A stretch of 64,000 nt of DNA from Aotearoamyces nothofagi (Eukaryota > Ascomycota > Leotiomycetes > Leotiales > Tympanidaceae), in contig JADDTR010000001.1 of the NCBI GenBank assembly GCA_015345905.1, positions 1,240,001-1,304,000 on the forward strand, in the 5' to 3' direction. The notes below the pieces were generated by a model, which worked only from the letters and a program-made list of their open reading frames with translations, was not told the origin of the DNA and ran no database searches. Positions 23,903 to 34,701 of the stretch are shown here, in pieces. The translations under genes and the position numbers were made by a program. Position 1 is the first letter of the stretch; each line of letters opens with the position of its first letter.

Positions 23903-25138
23903 TTATCTCGCCTTCGGTCCTGATACACCAGCACCAATCACACCAGGTAGCTTCTCCTGGCCGATACTGAACATCATGCCGATTGCCCAAGTGACGAGTC
24001 CCATAAGCAAGACGGAGAAACCTGCCAAAAGCCAGAATTGTGGACTGATATCCTTTTTCGAGCAAGCCGAGCCACCCCAGTGGGTAGTAAGCGTACTGCC
24101 TGTCTCTAGTTCAACCACAGTTGGCTGGCACTGGCAAGTAAAGCACGCTGAGCCTGTTGCACCATCTTTACCAACCGAGCCATATTTAAGGAAGCACGAA
24201 CCGTGGCCGGAACAGCCATTCGTTGCTGCAGTACATGACTCCTCGGATGAGTGGCAAAGTGGAATTATACCTCTCGGAGTAGAGGAGGAATTCTGTGCTG
24301 CAATAGGGCTGGAAGGCCTAGAGGATGACGAAACCGCTGGAGATTCTGTCATAGGCTCTTCAACTGGTTGTTGGCGAGCTTTGAGTGATTGGGATGGCAT
24401 GTCATAAGTTCCGTATGGTTTTGATCCATGCTTTACACTTCGGCTTGATTCGGGCATCATGATAATAATAACATCCAGAACTTCCCTCGCTATAAACCGA
24501 AGCATGGTGGCTTGTTCTTGGGCAAGTTCATCTACTGCTCCGTTCTAATTCTCCATTAGCATGGTTTGATACAACAAAGACTGCAGGTTATGACTTGCCT
24601 CTTTTGTGTCTATGTGCAACACCTTATTTCTACCAGCCCAGCAGTCCTCCATGAATGGATTGATGTTATCATGCATCGTACATCCTTTGGACGAAGTTGT
24701 CGACCCCTGGGTATTGAGATCGCGGACAAGTTGAAGAGTCGCAGTGCTCGATGGTGGATTGACTATCTCGAATGCTGGCTCGGCTTTGCCCCACGCATTT
24801 ATCAATGACTGTGTATTTTTTGATGTGACGCCGTTTACCACGATCACAAGCTGAGAGGGCTGATCATCACGGGCGTCGTTGGCGAATAGCTCGTGCCGCC
24901 GGCCACCAAAATCGTTGATGTATGCAAGTGTTTCGTGGCTGGCATCGCTCACTTTGTGGTATTGCGAGACATCAAGTCGTTGAGCAAGGACAAGTCGGGC
25001 TTGTTCTGGGGTAAGAATTGGGTGTTCCGCTGTGATCTGTTGGTCTGACCCTTGAAATATATAGACTTTCGCCGACTCAGAAGCAGCGCGAGCTGAGCCT
25101 ACGATAGCAGGTAATAACAAGCATATCGATAGCCTCAT
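23903..25138 (-). CDS. DUF3844 (Vps3844-like) type I membrane protein
   Basis: The protein starts with a signal peptide (MRLSICLLLPAIVGSARAAS) and has a luminal region of about 300 residues. A cysteine-rich EGF-like module follows (CSGHGSCFLKYGS, ACFTCQCQP, HWGGSACSKKDISP), then one transmembrane helix (FWLLAGFSVLLMGLVTWAIG) and a short tail ending GVIGAGVSGPKAR. This is the C-terminal signature of the fungal DUF3844 family, linked to the secretory or vacuolar pathway. The two halves lie in one frame separated by a TAG at 24547-24545. An intron of 60 nt (24594-24535) or 63 nt (to 24532), with a weak GTCATA donor and a GCTAAT branch, removes the stop and keeps frame. A 78-nt intron from an upstream GTGTTG is another option. 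The model with an intron is preferred, but the exact donor is uncertain. Confidence 0.82.
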
Positions 25139-25523
25139 TGTTGCTAGTGAAGCTGCGATAGAGTCGTGAAGCTTGGATGCCCTGTACGAGGCTTGTCCTT
25201 GATGGCGTAGATACGGAGCTCTACGAAATGGATCCGAATTGCACTAGGCCCCTTCTGATTCTGCCGTCTCTGCATACCTGAACAATTCACCGCCCCTACG
25301 CTTGCACCACGGCAGCTGCTTCACATGAAATAAACTTCGAGACGGCAAAAAAAAAGTAATTCCTGTTAGGCATCTTCCTCTAGAAGCTTTTATCGGCATT
25401 GTATAAAGCGCATCGTTGCAGTGCTAGTACTAGATACTGCGCGCTTACATTACTGCCCACCCGATCTCTAAATATTATCCTGCAAGGCTCGCCAGCCTTG
25501 AAGGCGGGCCTTGGCCTGTCCCG
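25139..25523. promoter_or_regulatory. Divergent promoter between DUF3844 and mitochondrial protein genes
   Basis: These 385 bp lie between two divergent start codons. There is an A-tract near 25350. No recognised operator was seen. Confidence 0.45.
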
Positions 25524-26978
25524 ATGTTCAAGATATTGCGGGCTCGAGGCGGCATACTCTCCTTGAGTCGGCTGCCTTTGCGTGTGCACTCGCATGTGCA
25601 TCAGGATGCTATTACTATCCAGCCAGTACGATTCAGGCGACGTCTTCGTCCAAAGTATGCGCTTCCCACGTCTCAGACGTCTTCTCAATAGCTGACATTG
25701 CAAATCCAGGGTCATCGTGACAACGGCTATTACTAGCATAATCTTGTACCAAATTTTCACACACACTGTTATTGGACCGCTAGACAAGGCCGCCGATGAG
25801 ATGGAAAATAGGATGGACGAGCAGACAAAGAGGGAACTAATGGAAGTGGATCAACCTCTTTTTATACCATTTCCTGGAACCACGAAGCAGATCAAGCCCC
25901 GTCCATACCGTGGCAGTGATCCGGAGTGGCAGGAGTTTGTCAAGTTCAGCAAGAACCCCGCGCTTGGAAAAAGTATCCGAGGTTTGTACAGTGGGATTCG
26001 CAAAGTCAGGGACGAAAGTACTAACAGATAGCAGATGAACTGGCGCATTATATCAGGGGAGTGTGCGAAAAATCTCCAGTATTGGCTATACGTTGTGGTA
26101 AAGATATCAAGCTGAGGAGATATTGGCTCGATGTCGATTTTCCGACTAGCCCACCCCCTGAATTTGAGAGATCAGGGTATGTTAAAGATATATGTATATA
26201 TGCTCCAGGACGATGTTGACAAGTACCTAGGATTGAAATCGCAGATGATTACATCGCGTGGACGACCATGCCTGTAGATTCTCTGACAGTTTTCCGTATT
26301 CGGCAAGCACTATGGCCTTCAGCTCTGACACAATCTTTGTGGAGCTGGTCCAAAGTTCTCCTCACAACACAAGACAACAATAGGACGTTGACCGGAAGCT
26401 TCCCCACTGAGAGCAATGGGCAACCCTCTTTAGACGAAATACTTGCCAAACACTCCAAGAGGCCACCAACTGAGTCTCCAAAAGCAGAAGAACCCCTTGA
26501 AGGTAATTCACCTACGAGGCGTCTGACCCATGATGAGGTTGAGCAAGTAAAAGAGCTGAAGCAAAAACTTGATGAGACGACCCAGAAAATAGAGGATGCT
26601 AAGCGGAGGCTTGAAGATATGCAGCGGAAGGGCTCGAAGGATGGAATTGCCGGTGCTCCATCCCTGACTGGAGACAAACCTTTTGATCCAACAGTAAAAG
26701 GGAATACATATCTATTAGGCTTGAAGATGCACACCCTTCATGCATACGCTGCCTTCAGAAGTAAACTGGCGCAGACATGGAAGCCTGCTCCTAATTATCC
26801 CCCACGGGGAAGTATTCTCGTTTCCGGTCTCATAGAACTTGACGCCCCAAGGGCGTGGCTCGTAATCGACGTCAAGGCCGCATGGGATCCAAAGACCAGA
26901 ACATATGACGCGCGGAGCATGCAGCTGGTGCTTCGCCGGCTGCAAATGAAGAAGCAGGGTCCTATTGGGGGCCGATGA
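25524..26978 (+). CDS. Probable mitochondrial membrane protein of unknown function
   Basis: Four exons (25524-25654, 25710-25981, 26035-26176, 26231-26978) give 430 residues. Introns are 53-55 nt with GCTGAC, TACTAAC and TTGAC branch sites, and all joins keep frame. The N-terminus (MFKILRARGGILSLSRLPLR) is basic, without acid residues, as in a mitochondrial presequence. A hydrophobic helix VIVTTAITSIILYQIFTHTV follows near residues 45-65. The middle has FIPFPGTTKQIKPRPYRGSD and the sequence YWLDVDFPTSPPPEFERSG. A coiled coil lies at about 275-320 (VEQVKELKQKLDETTQKIED). The C-terminal block (GSILVSGLIELDAPRAWLVI) is likely a beta-rich domain. From memory similar proteins occur across Pezizomycotina without a named role. 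Localisation is inferred. Confidence 0.82.
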
Positions 26979-27538
26979 TTTGGTAGCGTCGACCGGCGTT
27001 TGTAGCGATGTGCATTACAGGCGTACTGGATCCCCATCTATAGGGCGTCACTGGGCTTTGTTGTAGGCTAGTTACCCGGCGTTAGTCCCATAGACAAAGA
27101 ATTCTATTTCTGTGTCGGTGCACTATAAGTTCTGTATTGGTGACGATTGACCTGTGACTTGGTTTCTTAAGGCAGTACTCACCAAATGACATAACTCTGT
27201 CTTTTACCCCTTATCCTTAGTGTTTGATTGACGGCTTATGATCTTGGGGGGGGGATAGGTGTGCTAGGTGTGCTAGGTGTGATTGTGGCTGGAAATTTTT
27301 CAGAACGTTGCGCTGTGACCGTTGTGGGATTCGGTATAGTATCTACTGACGCACTATGCGACCCGTTTAGGATCTCTTATAACTCAATCATCTGTCAATG
27401 TTGCAGAGCGTGGAAAGGTGACTAGGGAGAAAGGTGTATATTATTGCACATTATAATCATCGAGCTATAATCCACTCATTTAATGGTCCAAACCCCCCTT
27501 TCAAAGAACACCTTTAATCCAACCTTTTTCATATATCA
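26979..27538. other. Convergent 3' spacer, 560 bp
   Basis: The spacer contains a G10-type run near 27246 followed by three GTGCTAG-like 9-bp copies (GTGCTAGGT). No gene is seen. Confidence 0.5.
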
Positions 27539-28177
27539 CTATTTAGAGCTCGAGCCAACCTTGCTCTCCAAGAATTCCTTCCACTGCTCCTTTGTCCACC
27601 CGCTGCTGACGTTGTTTTCCACAATGCCATCGACGATGACCGTGGGACTAACATGCACACCAACCAACCTCGCCGCCTTGACCAGCAACTTGAGATCATT
27701 TGTCACCTCGTTCCCAATGTTTAGACTTCCATCTTTGCCCGGCTTGTCGCTGATCTTCAAGAGATCCAGCACACTCGACTCATCCACACCAACCGATGCT
27801 GCAAGCTTCGCAAGGCGAGCGTAGGTGCTGTTGCGTGTCTCGTTCACGACATTGACATCGAAGTACGCTTGCTGGTCGTTGAAAAGAGCAGCAGAGAATG
27901 GCCAGAACTTCGAAGGGTCGACCTTGAGCACAGCGAGAGCTGCTTCGTGCACCAGGGTGCTGGATGGGTGCCACGGCTGGATTTGTTGACGGAAGATGAA
28001 TTCAACTTGGTCGGGATAGTTCTTCTCGACTAGCGGGAACACGCTGCTGTAGACTGTCTTGAATAGCTTCGCGCTGAAGGGGCAGACATAGTCGAGATAG
28101 AGCTCGACAGTATGGACGGTGCGAGGCGGGGATAATGCAGACAGCTTCTGTCCGGCGAATTTGGGTGCGAGGGCCAT
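27539..28177 (-). CDS. DsbA-like thioredoxin-fold protein
   Basis: A single exon encodes 212 residues starting MALAPKFAGQKL; an upstream in-frame start at 28252 would add 25 residues but reads less like this family. The motif ELYLDYVCPFSAKLFKTVY marks a thioredoxin fold of the DSBA type, and HVSPTVIVDGIVEN near the C-terminus supplies the conserved cis-proline. The active site reads CPFS, so only one cysteine of the usual CxxC pair is present, which points to a monothiol, glutathione-transferase-like or non-redox role rather than disulphide formation. No signal peptide is seen from the chosen start, so the protein is probably cytosolic. Its promoter is shared with the divergent short-chain dehydrogenase. 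Confidence 0.85.
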   Translation of the reverse strand: MALAPKFAGQKLSALSPPRTVHTVELYLDYVCPFSAKLFKTVYSSVFPLVEKNYPDQVEFIFRQQIQPWHPSSTLVHEAALAVLKVDPSKFWPFSAALFNDQQAYFDVNVVNETRNSTYARLAKLAASVGVDESSVLDLLKISDKPGKDGSLNIGNEVTNDLKLLVKAARLVGVHVSPTVIVDGIVENNVSSGWTKEQWKEFLESKVGSSSK

Positions 28178-29056
28178 TGTGAGTAAAAGAGCTGTTGTTT
28201 CTGAAAAATGGCTGGCTGTTAATGGGAGGGAAAAACGGTTATGGGCGTTCAATTTATATCTGCTGCGTGCTATAAGGGTAGAATGGTCTCATAAGCACAC
28301 ACGCCTCGACCCCGCGAGATATGACGTGCGATTCTCCTTAGCTGCACTGCTTAGTTACCTAGGTCCAAGTACATCGGCATTATCATATCAAGAATCTCAG
28401 GTACAGGTACGTCAAAATCACGTGTGAGAGGACTTGGCAGAAGGGAGACCAAAACCGAAGCAAGCCTGAATCATATCTTGCAACGCCCGCTGATGGATCG
28501 ATTCGTCGCATCAGAAATGTTGCGCACGAGTTTCTGGGAGGGAGCAGCGACGATCCTGAGGGGCAGCGAGGAGGGCGCCGAGGCCGAAAAGTAAGGCCAC
28601 CGCGCCCCCAGGCCACGAGGCCACAAGGCCACAAGGCCACAAGGCCACAAGGCTCCCAGGCCAGCGGCAGACCAGATTACAAAGCCTCGGCCGTTCGGGC
28701 TTCGGCGTTTAAACGCCAAATGCCCGTCCAACGGCCTGTGGCCAATCGCAGGAACGACACCGCCAGCTATGGCCCCATGAGGCAAGTCGATGTATATAAT
28801 AAAGTTAAAAGGGCATGAGCAGTTACCTTGTTTGGTCAAAATGCCAAAGACACGCTGCACTGTGCTGCCTGCGTCCAGAACCAAGGATGGCGTCCATGGA
28901 TCATGGGCAAGCATATATAGAGGGTGTGCTGTCCCTCGACAGACCTGGAGCCGTGTTGATTTCCGTTCCCTCTGCTTGCCATCAAGTTGTCTCCCACAGT
29001 TTAAAGAACAATTCCACACGTAGTCTCCTCTTCTCATCATACGGTCAAGTCCAGCA
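28178..29056. promoter_or_regulatory. Divergent promoter, DsbA-like and short-chain dehydrogenase genes
   Basis: This 879-bp region separates two divergent starts. It holds a 9-bp tandem repeat (28611-28654), a 14-bp perfect palindrome GGCGTTTAAACGCC (28704-28717) and a TATA-like stretch GTATATAATAAA near 28790. Confidence 0.5.
28611..28654. repeat. 9-bp tandem repeat, about 5 copies
   Basis: The unit AGGCCACAA is repeated about five times in register; the first copy reads AGGCCACGA. It lies in the divergent promoter. Confidence 0.85.
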
Positions 29057-30025
29057 ATGGTTGCCATCAAGGACATCCGTGCCGCCAACGCCGGCCTCAA
29101 GGCCAGTTCACCAAGCATTACCGCCCTCTTCGTCGGCGGCACAAGTGGCATTGGCTTGGGCACGCTCCTGGCTCTAGCAGCCAACTTGAATGCACCTAAA
29201 GTCTACATCGTAACGCGCTCTCTAGAATCCTCAACGCCTCTGAAGAACCAGCTTGAGAGCATCAACCCTAAAGGGACCTTCATCTTCATCCAGGCGCAAG
29301 TATCACTTCTCAAAGACGTCGACAGAGTCTCGGAGGAGATCAAATCAAAAGAATCCCACCTAGATCTTTTGTTCTTATCTGCTGGTGCTCTCTCAGTATC
29401 AGGCCGGAGCGAGACACCGGAAGGGCTCGACGTCGTGCTTGCAGTCTCATATTACTCCCGGGCTCGCTTTATGTCCAACCTCCTTCCCTTGCTGTCCAAC
29501 GCCCCATCTCCACGGATAGTCAGCGTTCTCGCAGCCGGCCTAGAGGGCAAACTCAAACTCGAAGATTTGGAACTGAGGGTCAAAGGCAACTATTCGTTGA
29601 CGACGGAAGCTGTACACCACGCTACAATGATGTCTCTCTACATGTTCGAGCTGGCAAAGTCTCATCCAAATGTCAGTTTTGTATACGTGTATCCTGGCGT
29701 GGTGAACACGGGTATTCTCAACTCCGCGTTTGGGAAGATGAAGGGGTTGTGGGTAATCTTAGGCACTCTGGCGACGTGGGTCGTGCTGCCGATCGTGAGG
29801 CTCTTCAGCATGTCGCTTGCGGAGGCCGGCGAGAGGTTTCTATATGCTGCAACGACTGAGAAGCTTGCAGTCCACGAGGGAGGGACGAACTTTTACAGGC
29901 TTAACGAGAAGGAGGACCCGGTGGGTGTTAATGCGGTATATGACCAGTATACCACGGACGGAACAGATAAAAAGGTTTGGGTACATACTCTGGATGTGTT
30001 CGACAGAGTAACTTCTACAGCATAA
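29057..30025 (+). CDS. Short-chain dehydrogenase/reductase
   Basis: An intronless frame of 322 residues starts MVAIKDIRAANAGLK. The cofactor motif FVGGTSGIGLGTLLALAANL (TGxxxGIG type) lies near residues 27-46, followed by VYIVTRS, then the LSAGALS stretch in the place of the usual NNAG and RIVSVLAAGLEGKL for the catalytic-Ser strand. The canonical YxxxK pair is not visible where it is expected; the region reads TTEAVHHATMMSLYMFELAK. From memory related fungal proteins of this subgroup also lack it, so the enzyme may use other residues or be weak. YVYPGVVNTGI is the usual PG motif after it. A hydrophobic stretch near 235-258 (GLWVILGTLATWVVLPIVRL) could associate with membrane. Substrate is unknown. 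Confidence 0.9.
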   Translation: MVAIKDIRAANAGLKASSPSITALFVGGTSGIGLGTLLALAANLNAPKVYIVTRSLESSTPLKNQLESINPKGTFIFIQAQVSLLKDVDRVSEEIKSKESHLDLLFLSAGALSVSGRSETPEGLDVVLAVSYYSRARFMSNLLPLLSNAPSPRIVSVLAAGLEGKLKLEDLELRVKGNYSLTTEAVHHATMMSLYMFELAKSHPNVSFVYVYPGVVNTGILNSAFGKMKGLWVILGTLATWVVLPIVRLFSMSLAEAGERFLYAATTEKLAVHEGGTNFYRLNEKEDPVGVNAVYDQYTTDGTDKKVWVHTLDVFDRVTSTA

Positions 30026-32739
30026 TAAAATAATCGTTGAATAGCCCTCGCGAGCATCTATGCAAGGCTGCTTTCAAACTTGAACATATACCTGTGAACA
30101 CCAAAGATAGACATGTTTCTGATGGGAAAGTAGCACCACGACACAGGGAATTTTTAGAAACTTTTAGGAGAAGTAGTTCTATCTCTGTACCGATTTGGGG
30201 AAGCTCAACCGTGCCGTGCTCTGCGAAAAGTTACCAAGTTGTACATCCAATTCCGAACTTAAACCTCGGTCAATGAGATAACAAAAGTCGTCTCTCTCAC
30301 AAATATCTCCTTCAATATCATGATTGGACAAGTTTCCGAGCTGTACAAGGCACGCACATAAGGATACCGCACATGGCAGCCGCTACGCGCTTGCCGTGCA
30401 CCTGTCATGGTTAAATAGACGTTTATATCCAAGTGCATCGTACCCATGCAGCGGCATCCTTCAAGAATGACCTGCATTAGCTCGTAGCAGTTGACTATCC
30501 ATGGCCTCGACAGACACAAATTCGACCAAGCCCCCCCTCGAGACTCCTGTCTATTCAAGTCCACCTCCGCAGACTGCCCCGGTCATCGTCTGCATGGGCT
30601 CTCAAACAGACGCGGCACACTTGGAGAACCGCGCGGCCGAATCACGACCGCAGCCCCGTCACAATAGCCGCTGCACTGCCCCTGCTTGTGCTGCAATCAC
30701 ATTATCCCTACGTATGACTAAGATACATGCAGTGCTTTGGCGATAAGCACATACGCAGATGGAACATTGAGTGGAATGCGATATCAGATGTACCGGTTAT
30801 AAATAGCAACGCATGCATGAACCTTGTGGAGAGCCGCGATTCCGAGAAATGCTTGTGCTTGCAAGCTGTTCTACCGTATGACACTGACTCGATGTCGCAT
30901 CGCTGGAGATGCCGTACTTTGTTACACCTTAATCTGTGTGACTTTCCTGTTGGCTTTTTTCTGGGAGGTTTTGCGCAGCTGCTGATGGGATCCCGGATTT
31001 GTCGCACTGCTATGCTATGGATTTCGCGGGATGGCGAAGCGATGGAAATGCCATGGAAGTGTCAGAGAAACATTAGTACAAGAACATTAAAGCTTGATTC
31101 ATGGCCCTGGTATCTTTGCTGATAATTGACAGCCTCGTGGCTTGGATGGCCAAGAGATGGAGACCTCGTGCCTTGCATTGCCAAGCCGTAAGATGTATTC
31201 ATACCTGATGGCACAGGAAGTGGGCGAAGTTTCTTTGTAATCTCCGGACTCCAGCACAAATCAAGCAGGTGTTGGGGATATCTATTTCTTAAAGAGTACC
31301 TGCGCCATGCTAGATGCGTGTCAGCGTATATATCCGTAGAAGTGTCCGATTAGACGCATTCTTCTGCATTGCATGGCCGAGCGCATAGCAATCTCGGCGG
31401 ACTGTAGAACCAACACTGTAGGTATCACTGTGCGCGAGGAGTCGAATCCTGGCAAGGTCGAGCAGGTACTTTGGCTTTCAGCCTCAGCCTCCGCACCAGC
31501 CTCGTGGAGACTTGATGACTTCACCAAAGGTAATCTGGATAATCTGGATAAATTAGCTGTTGATGTCATCGGTAAGCGTGCTCAGAGTAGATAAACGTGC
31601 GGGAAGGAGTTATTTTAAGGAGCATTTCCCGCATGAAACGGGGACGGTACGTACAGATAGCTGCAGCCAATTGCGGGAACAAAGGGCATTAACGCCCTTG
31701 TTAACGGGGCACCCCTTCTAGAAAGAAGCTGTGCCGAGCAGGGCGAGCAGGGACACCGGCGCTTAGAGAAAGAAGGAGAGGGAGAGAGAAGAAGCTGCTA
31801 GCAGTAGGGACTCGGCAGGCACAGTACGCATGCTCCCGCCCCTACATACAGCCCGTCAGCACGCCAGCACGCATGGCCGTATGAGCGACTGTAGCATCTC
31901 TACAGCAGTGCTCTGGGATAGTACTCTGTAGACGACAAGACAAGGAAGTCTGGAGGGCGAGTGCTCAAGGACGAGCTCATAAAAGTGCGAGGATGCGACA
32001 GTCGAGACAAATGAGGTCGTCGGTAAAGTACGTGTCCTTGTGCTGTATCTCCAGTATCGATGTCTGTATTGCCAGGTTGGGTATTTCTGTTTCTGTGTTC
32101 TACTGTATTATCCGTCGACCTCCCTCCCCCTACGTAGTGCCAGCAGCCCCAACGGCGAGCGAGCAAGCGCGCCAGCGCCTTTCTATCGCCCGTCCTCCGG
32201 CCTCCGTCCGCCGAGCAAACAACCTCTCCACACCCTCCCATCCTCCGTCCGCCACAGACCTTCTCTATTATTAGCATCACCATCCTTCTATCAGACTACC
32301 TTCCTTACCTCCAGGTACGGATACACCACAGCATCAGGCAATCCAGGTCTCTTGCATCGCGGCAAGCCCTATCGCCAGATCCCTATATCACAACCTCGTC
32401 GCCTGCGATTCCTGCTCGGCAATACCCGCCGCAGCTTCGTATTTGTTTCATGAGACGTGGTGGAGCTGTGATTCCCGCCGTCGCAATCTCTGCTTTGTCT
32501 CCCAGTCCACCCCGTCGTTTTTAACCACGACATCGTCACTAATCATTATACCGTCGGCCGTGTCCGTTGCACCGGTCAAGACCTACGTACCTTGCCTGCC
32601 TATGATTTACGACGATACGAGTCTATCGGTTGATTGAATTCAATCCTACACGTCAATTGATCTGCATCTAGCAAAGGAGGGCCGTCCGGTCGAGAAAACG
32701 GGCCCGCAAAGGACTCGGTACATTCGGGTCGCATTCGCT
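30026..32739. other. Intergenic region upstream of the MADS gene, 2.7 kb
   Basis: The left part holds short open frames of doubtful value. The right part (about 32.0-32.7 kb) is pyrimidine-rich and probably contains the promoter and a long 5' leader of the MADS gene. A tRNA-like stretch at about 31371-31470 was examined and not accepted. Confidence 0.55.
30501..30746 (+). CDS. Possible small proline-rich protein (weak)
   Basis: An ATG-started frame of 81 codons begins MASTDTNSTKPPLETPVYSS, which reads like a fungal disordered N-terminus, and then loses this character. A GTATGA donor and a downstream CGCAG acceptor could add a short second exon. No domain is visible and there is no other support, so it may be chance. 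Confidence 0.2.
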   Translation: MASTDTNSTKPPLETPVYSSPPPQTAPVIVCMGSQTDAAHLENRAAESRPQPRHNSRCTAPACAAITLSLRMTKIHAVLWR

Positions 32740-34701
32740 ATGGGCAGACGGAAAATCGAGATCAAGGCTATCAAGGATGATAGGAATCGCTCAGTGTATG
32801 TATTCCTTCGCTCGAGGTCTTGGGACCTATACTGATGCGACTGCTGTTGCAGAACGTTTCTGAAGCGCAAAGGAGGTCTTTTCAAGAAGGCGCATGAGCT
32901 TTCCGTCCTCTGTTCCGTCGACGTCGCTGTTATAATTTTCGGAAACAACAAGAAGCTTTATGAGTACTCCTCCGGTGATATCGGAGAGATCTTGCAACGA
33001 TACCACTTCGTTAGTGGTCCTCATAATAATCAATTATTTCAAGCTAATATCATCTAGTATGGCGGTGCAAACGAGCATAAAGGCCCTGCGGACTTCAACG
33101 GAAAGAAAGATCTCGACGATGATGACGATGACGATGATATAGGAGGATCTCCTCCCATCTCTCATCATTCTCAAGAACCGCCAATGATGCCTCCTCAATT
33201 TCAGAACCAGCCGGCTTTCCAACATGTTCGACATCATACACCTTCAGCATCTCCACCAATACCGAATGGAGTCCCATTCAACCATGTACAACAGCGCCAA
33301 CATACACCGCAACCACAGATTGGATCTCGTCCATCATCTAGGAACGCAGCACGCAGAACGAGTTCTAATCTTGTGCAACAGCATATGGGCCAACCTCCTC
33401 AAACTCAGCAACCCCCTAATGGGTATGTTACTTACATACCTCAACCTCAATTATATAATCCTCATAACGGTCCTATTATGCCTCCACATGGCCATCCACA
33501 ACAAATCCCGCAGCAACATCAGCAACCTCCGCCGTTTCAATATCCAGGTCCCACACCTCAACAACACCAACTTCAACAGGTCTATATAGAAGAGCAGCGG
33601 AGAGCATCTATGCCACCAGCATTTCCCCAGCAGGAGCGCCCTGCTTCCCAAACAGGGGCCACACCACCGCGGCCCCATAACCAGCAATTACCACAGCAGC
33701 ACCAACAACATCAACATCAACAGCCAATGCCACCGTTACCACCACTGCCACAACAACAACTAGACCAGCACCAACAACAGCAACAGCAACAGCAACATCA
33801 TCATCAACCGCCTCCACAACAATCGCAACAACAACAACAACAACAGCAACCGCAGCAGCAACAAATGGCTGAACCCGTCAAGCGAGCGTCTGTTAAATCC
33901 CGAAGTATCTTTACACCAATAGATGAGAGCAGGTCTATACTTTCACAGCACTGGGCAAGCTCTACATCTGCTGCAGAGATGACCAGAATTGAGGTTGCCA
34001 CAACAAACAGATCTCAGTCAGTAGATGTTGGAAGTATGTCACGGAAGAATGGCGCAGCACCGTCACCACCACCACTACCTCGTGCGCAGTCACACGTTAG
34101 AGATCGGAACACATCAATGTCATCTGTTCCAGATAGCTTCACGCCTCCATCCCGGACAAACAGTGCCCAACTAGGTGCCAAACGTCCAAGATTAAAAGTC
34201 CAGATTCCCGATGAGCCTTCTGATGGTGGTAGTGGAACCGGAGGGTCTTCGCCACGGGAATCAGACATAACAGGCAGTCATACCTCTCGGAAAGCTGGAA
34301 CAGATGGCTCTCACTCTTCTGGCGTTGTCTTACCACCTCCTTCTCCGAGTGCGAGTGCATTGCTTAGTGCTGGTGCTTCAGGGCCACCTAATCCTTTCGC
34401 GCGTCCACACCCTCCATCTCAACCATCTCAATCTAACAGCAACACTATCGACACACCAGTATCTGCTCTCCCTAGCAGATTCATGACAAATGAATTTCTG
34501 CCTTCACCTTCCAGCTTCTATCCAGAGTGGAACTTTCGTGGTTCCGACTCAAACACGTTGCCTAGCCCGTTGAACTTTGCAACGCCGATCATAGGGTCAG
34601 GACCTAGCTTCTTGCGAGAAGATAACACACCGGTGAAAAGGAAATCACCAGAGAGCGATGAAACGGGCGGAGATGCCAAAAGGCCAAAAATCGAAGGGTA
34701 G
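32740..34701 (+). CDS. rlmA: MADS-box (SRF/MEF2-type) transcription factor RlmA/Rlm1
   Basis: Three exons (32740-32795, 32853-33009, 33058-34701) encode 618 residues. The first two encode a complete MADS domain: [19 protein letters not shown] joined to [20 protein letters not shown], then [20 protein letters not shown]. Its wording fits the MEF2-like Rlm1 group, the transcription factor at the end of the cell-wall-integrity MAP kinase pathway. An Asp run follows (residues 85-95), then a Pro/Gln-rich region with long glutamine runs encoded at about 33,680-33,870. Several Ser-Pro sites in the tail could be MAP kinase targets, and the C-terminus has [18 protein letters not shown]. The protein is nuclear. 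The early introns in the MADS-coding part are typical of fungal orthologues. Confidence 0.95.
33680..33870 (+). repeat. CAA/CAG-rich polyglutamine-coding tract
   Basis: Mixed CAA, CAG and CAT codons encode Gln-rich runs with His inside the RlmA activation region. The codon mixture limits slippage, but the tract is a likely length polymorphism. Confidence 0.85.

Noticed and set aside
31371-31470. tRNA-like stretch with GGCCGAG, GACTGTAGA and GTCGAATCC
   Set aside because: The anticodon stem and T-stem do not pair, the T-loop lacks the first T, and no acceptor stem is visible.
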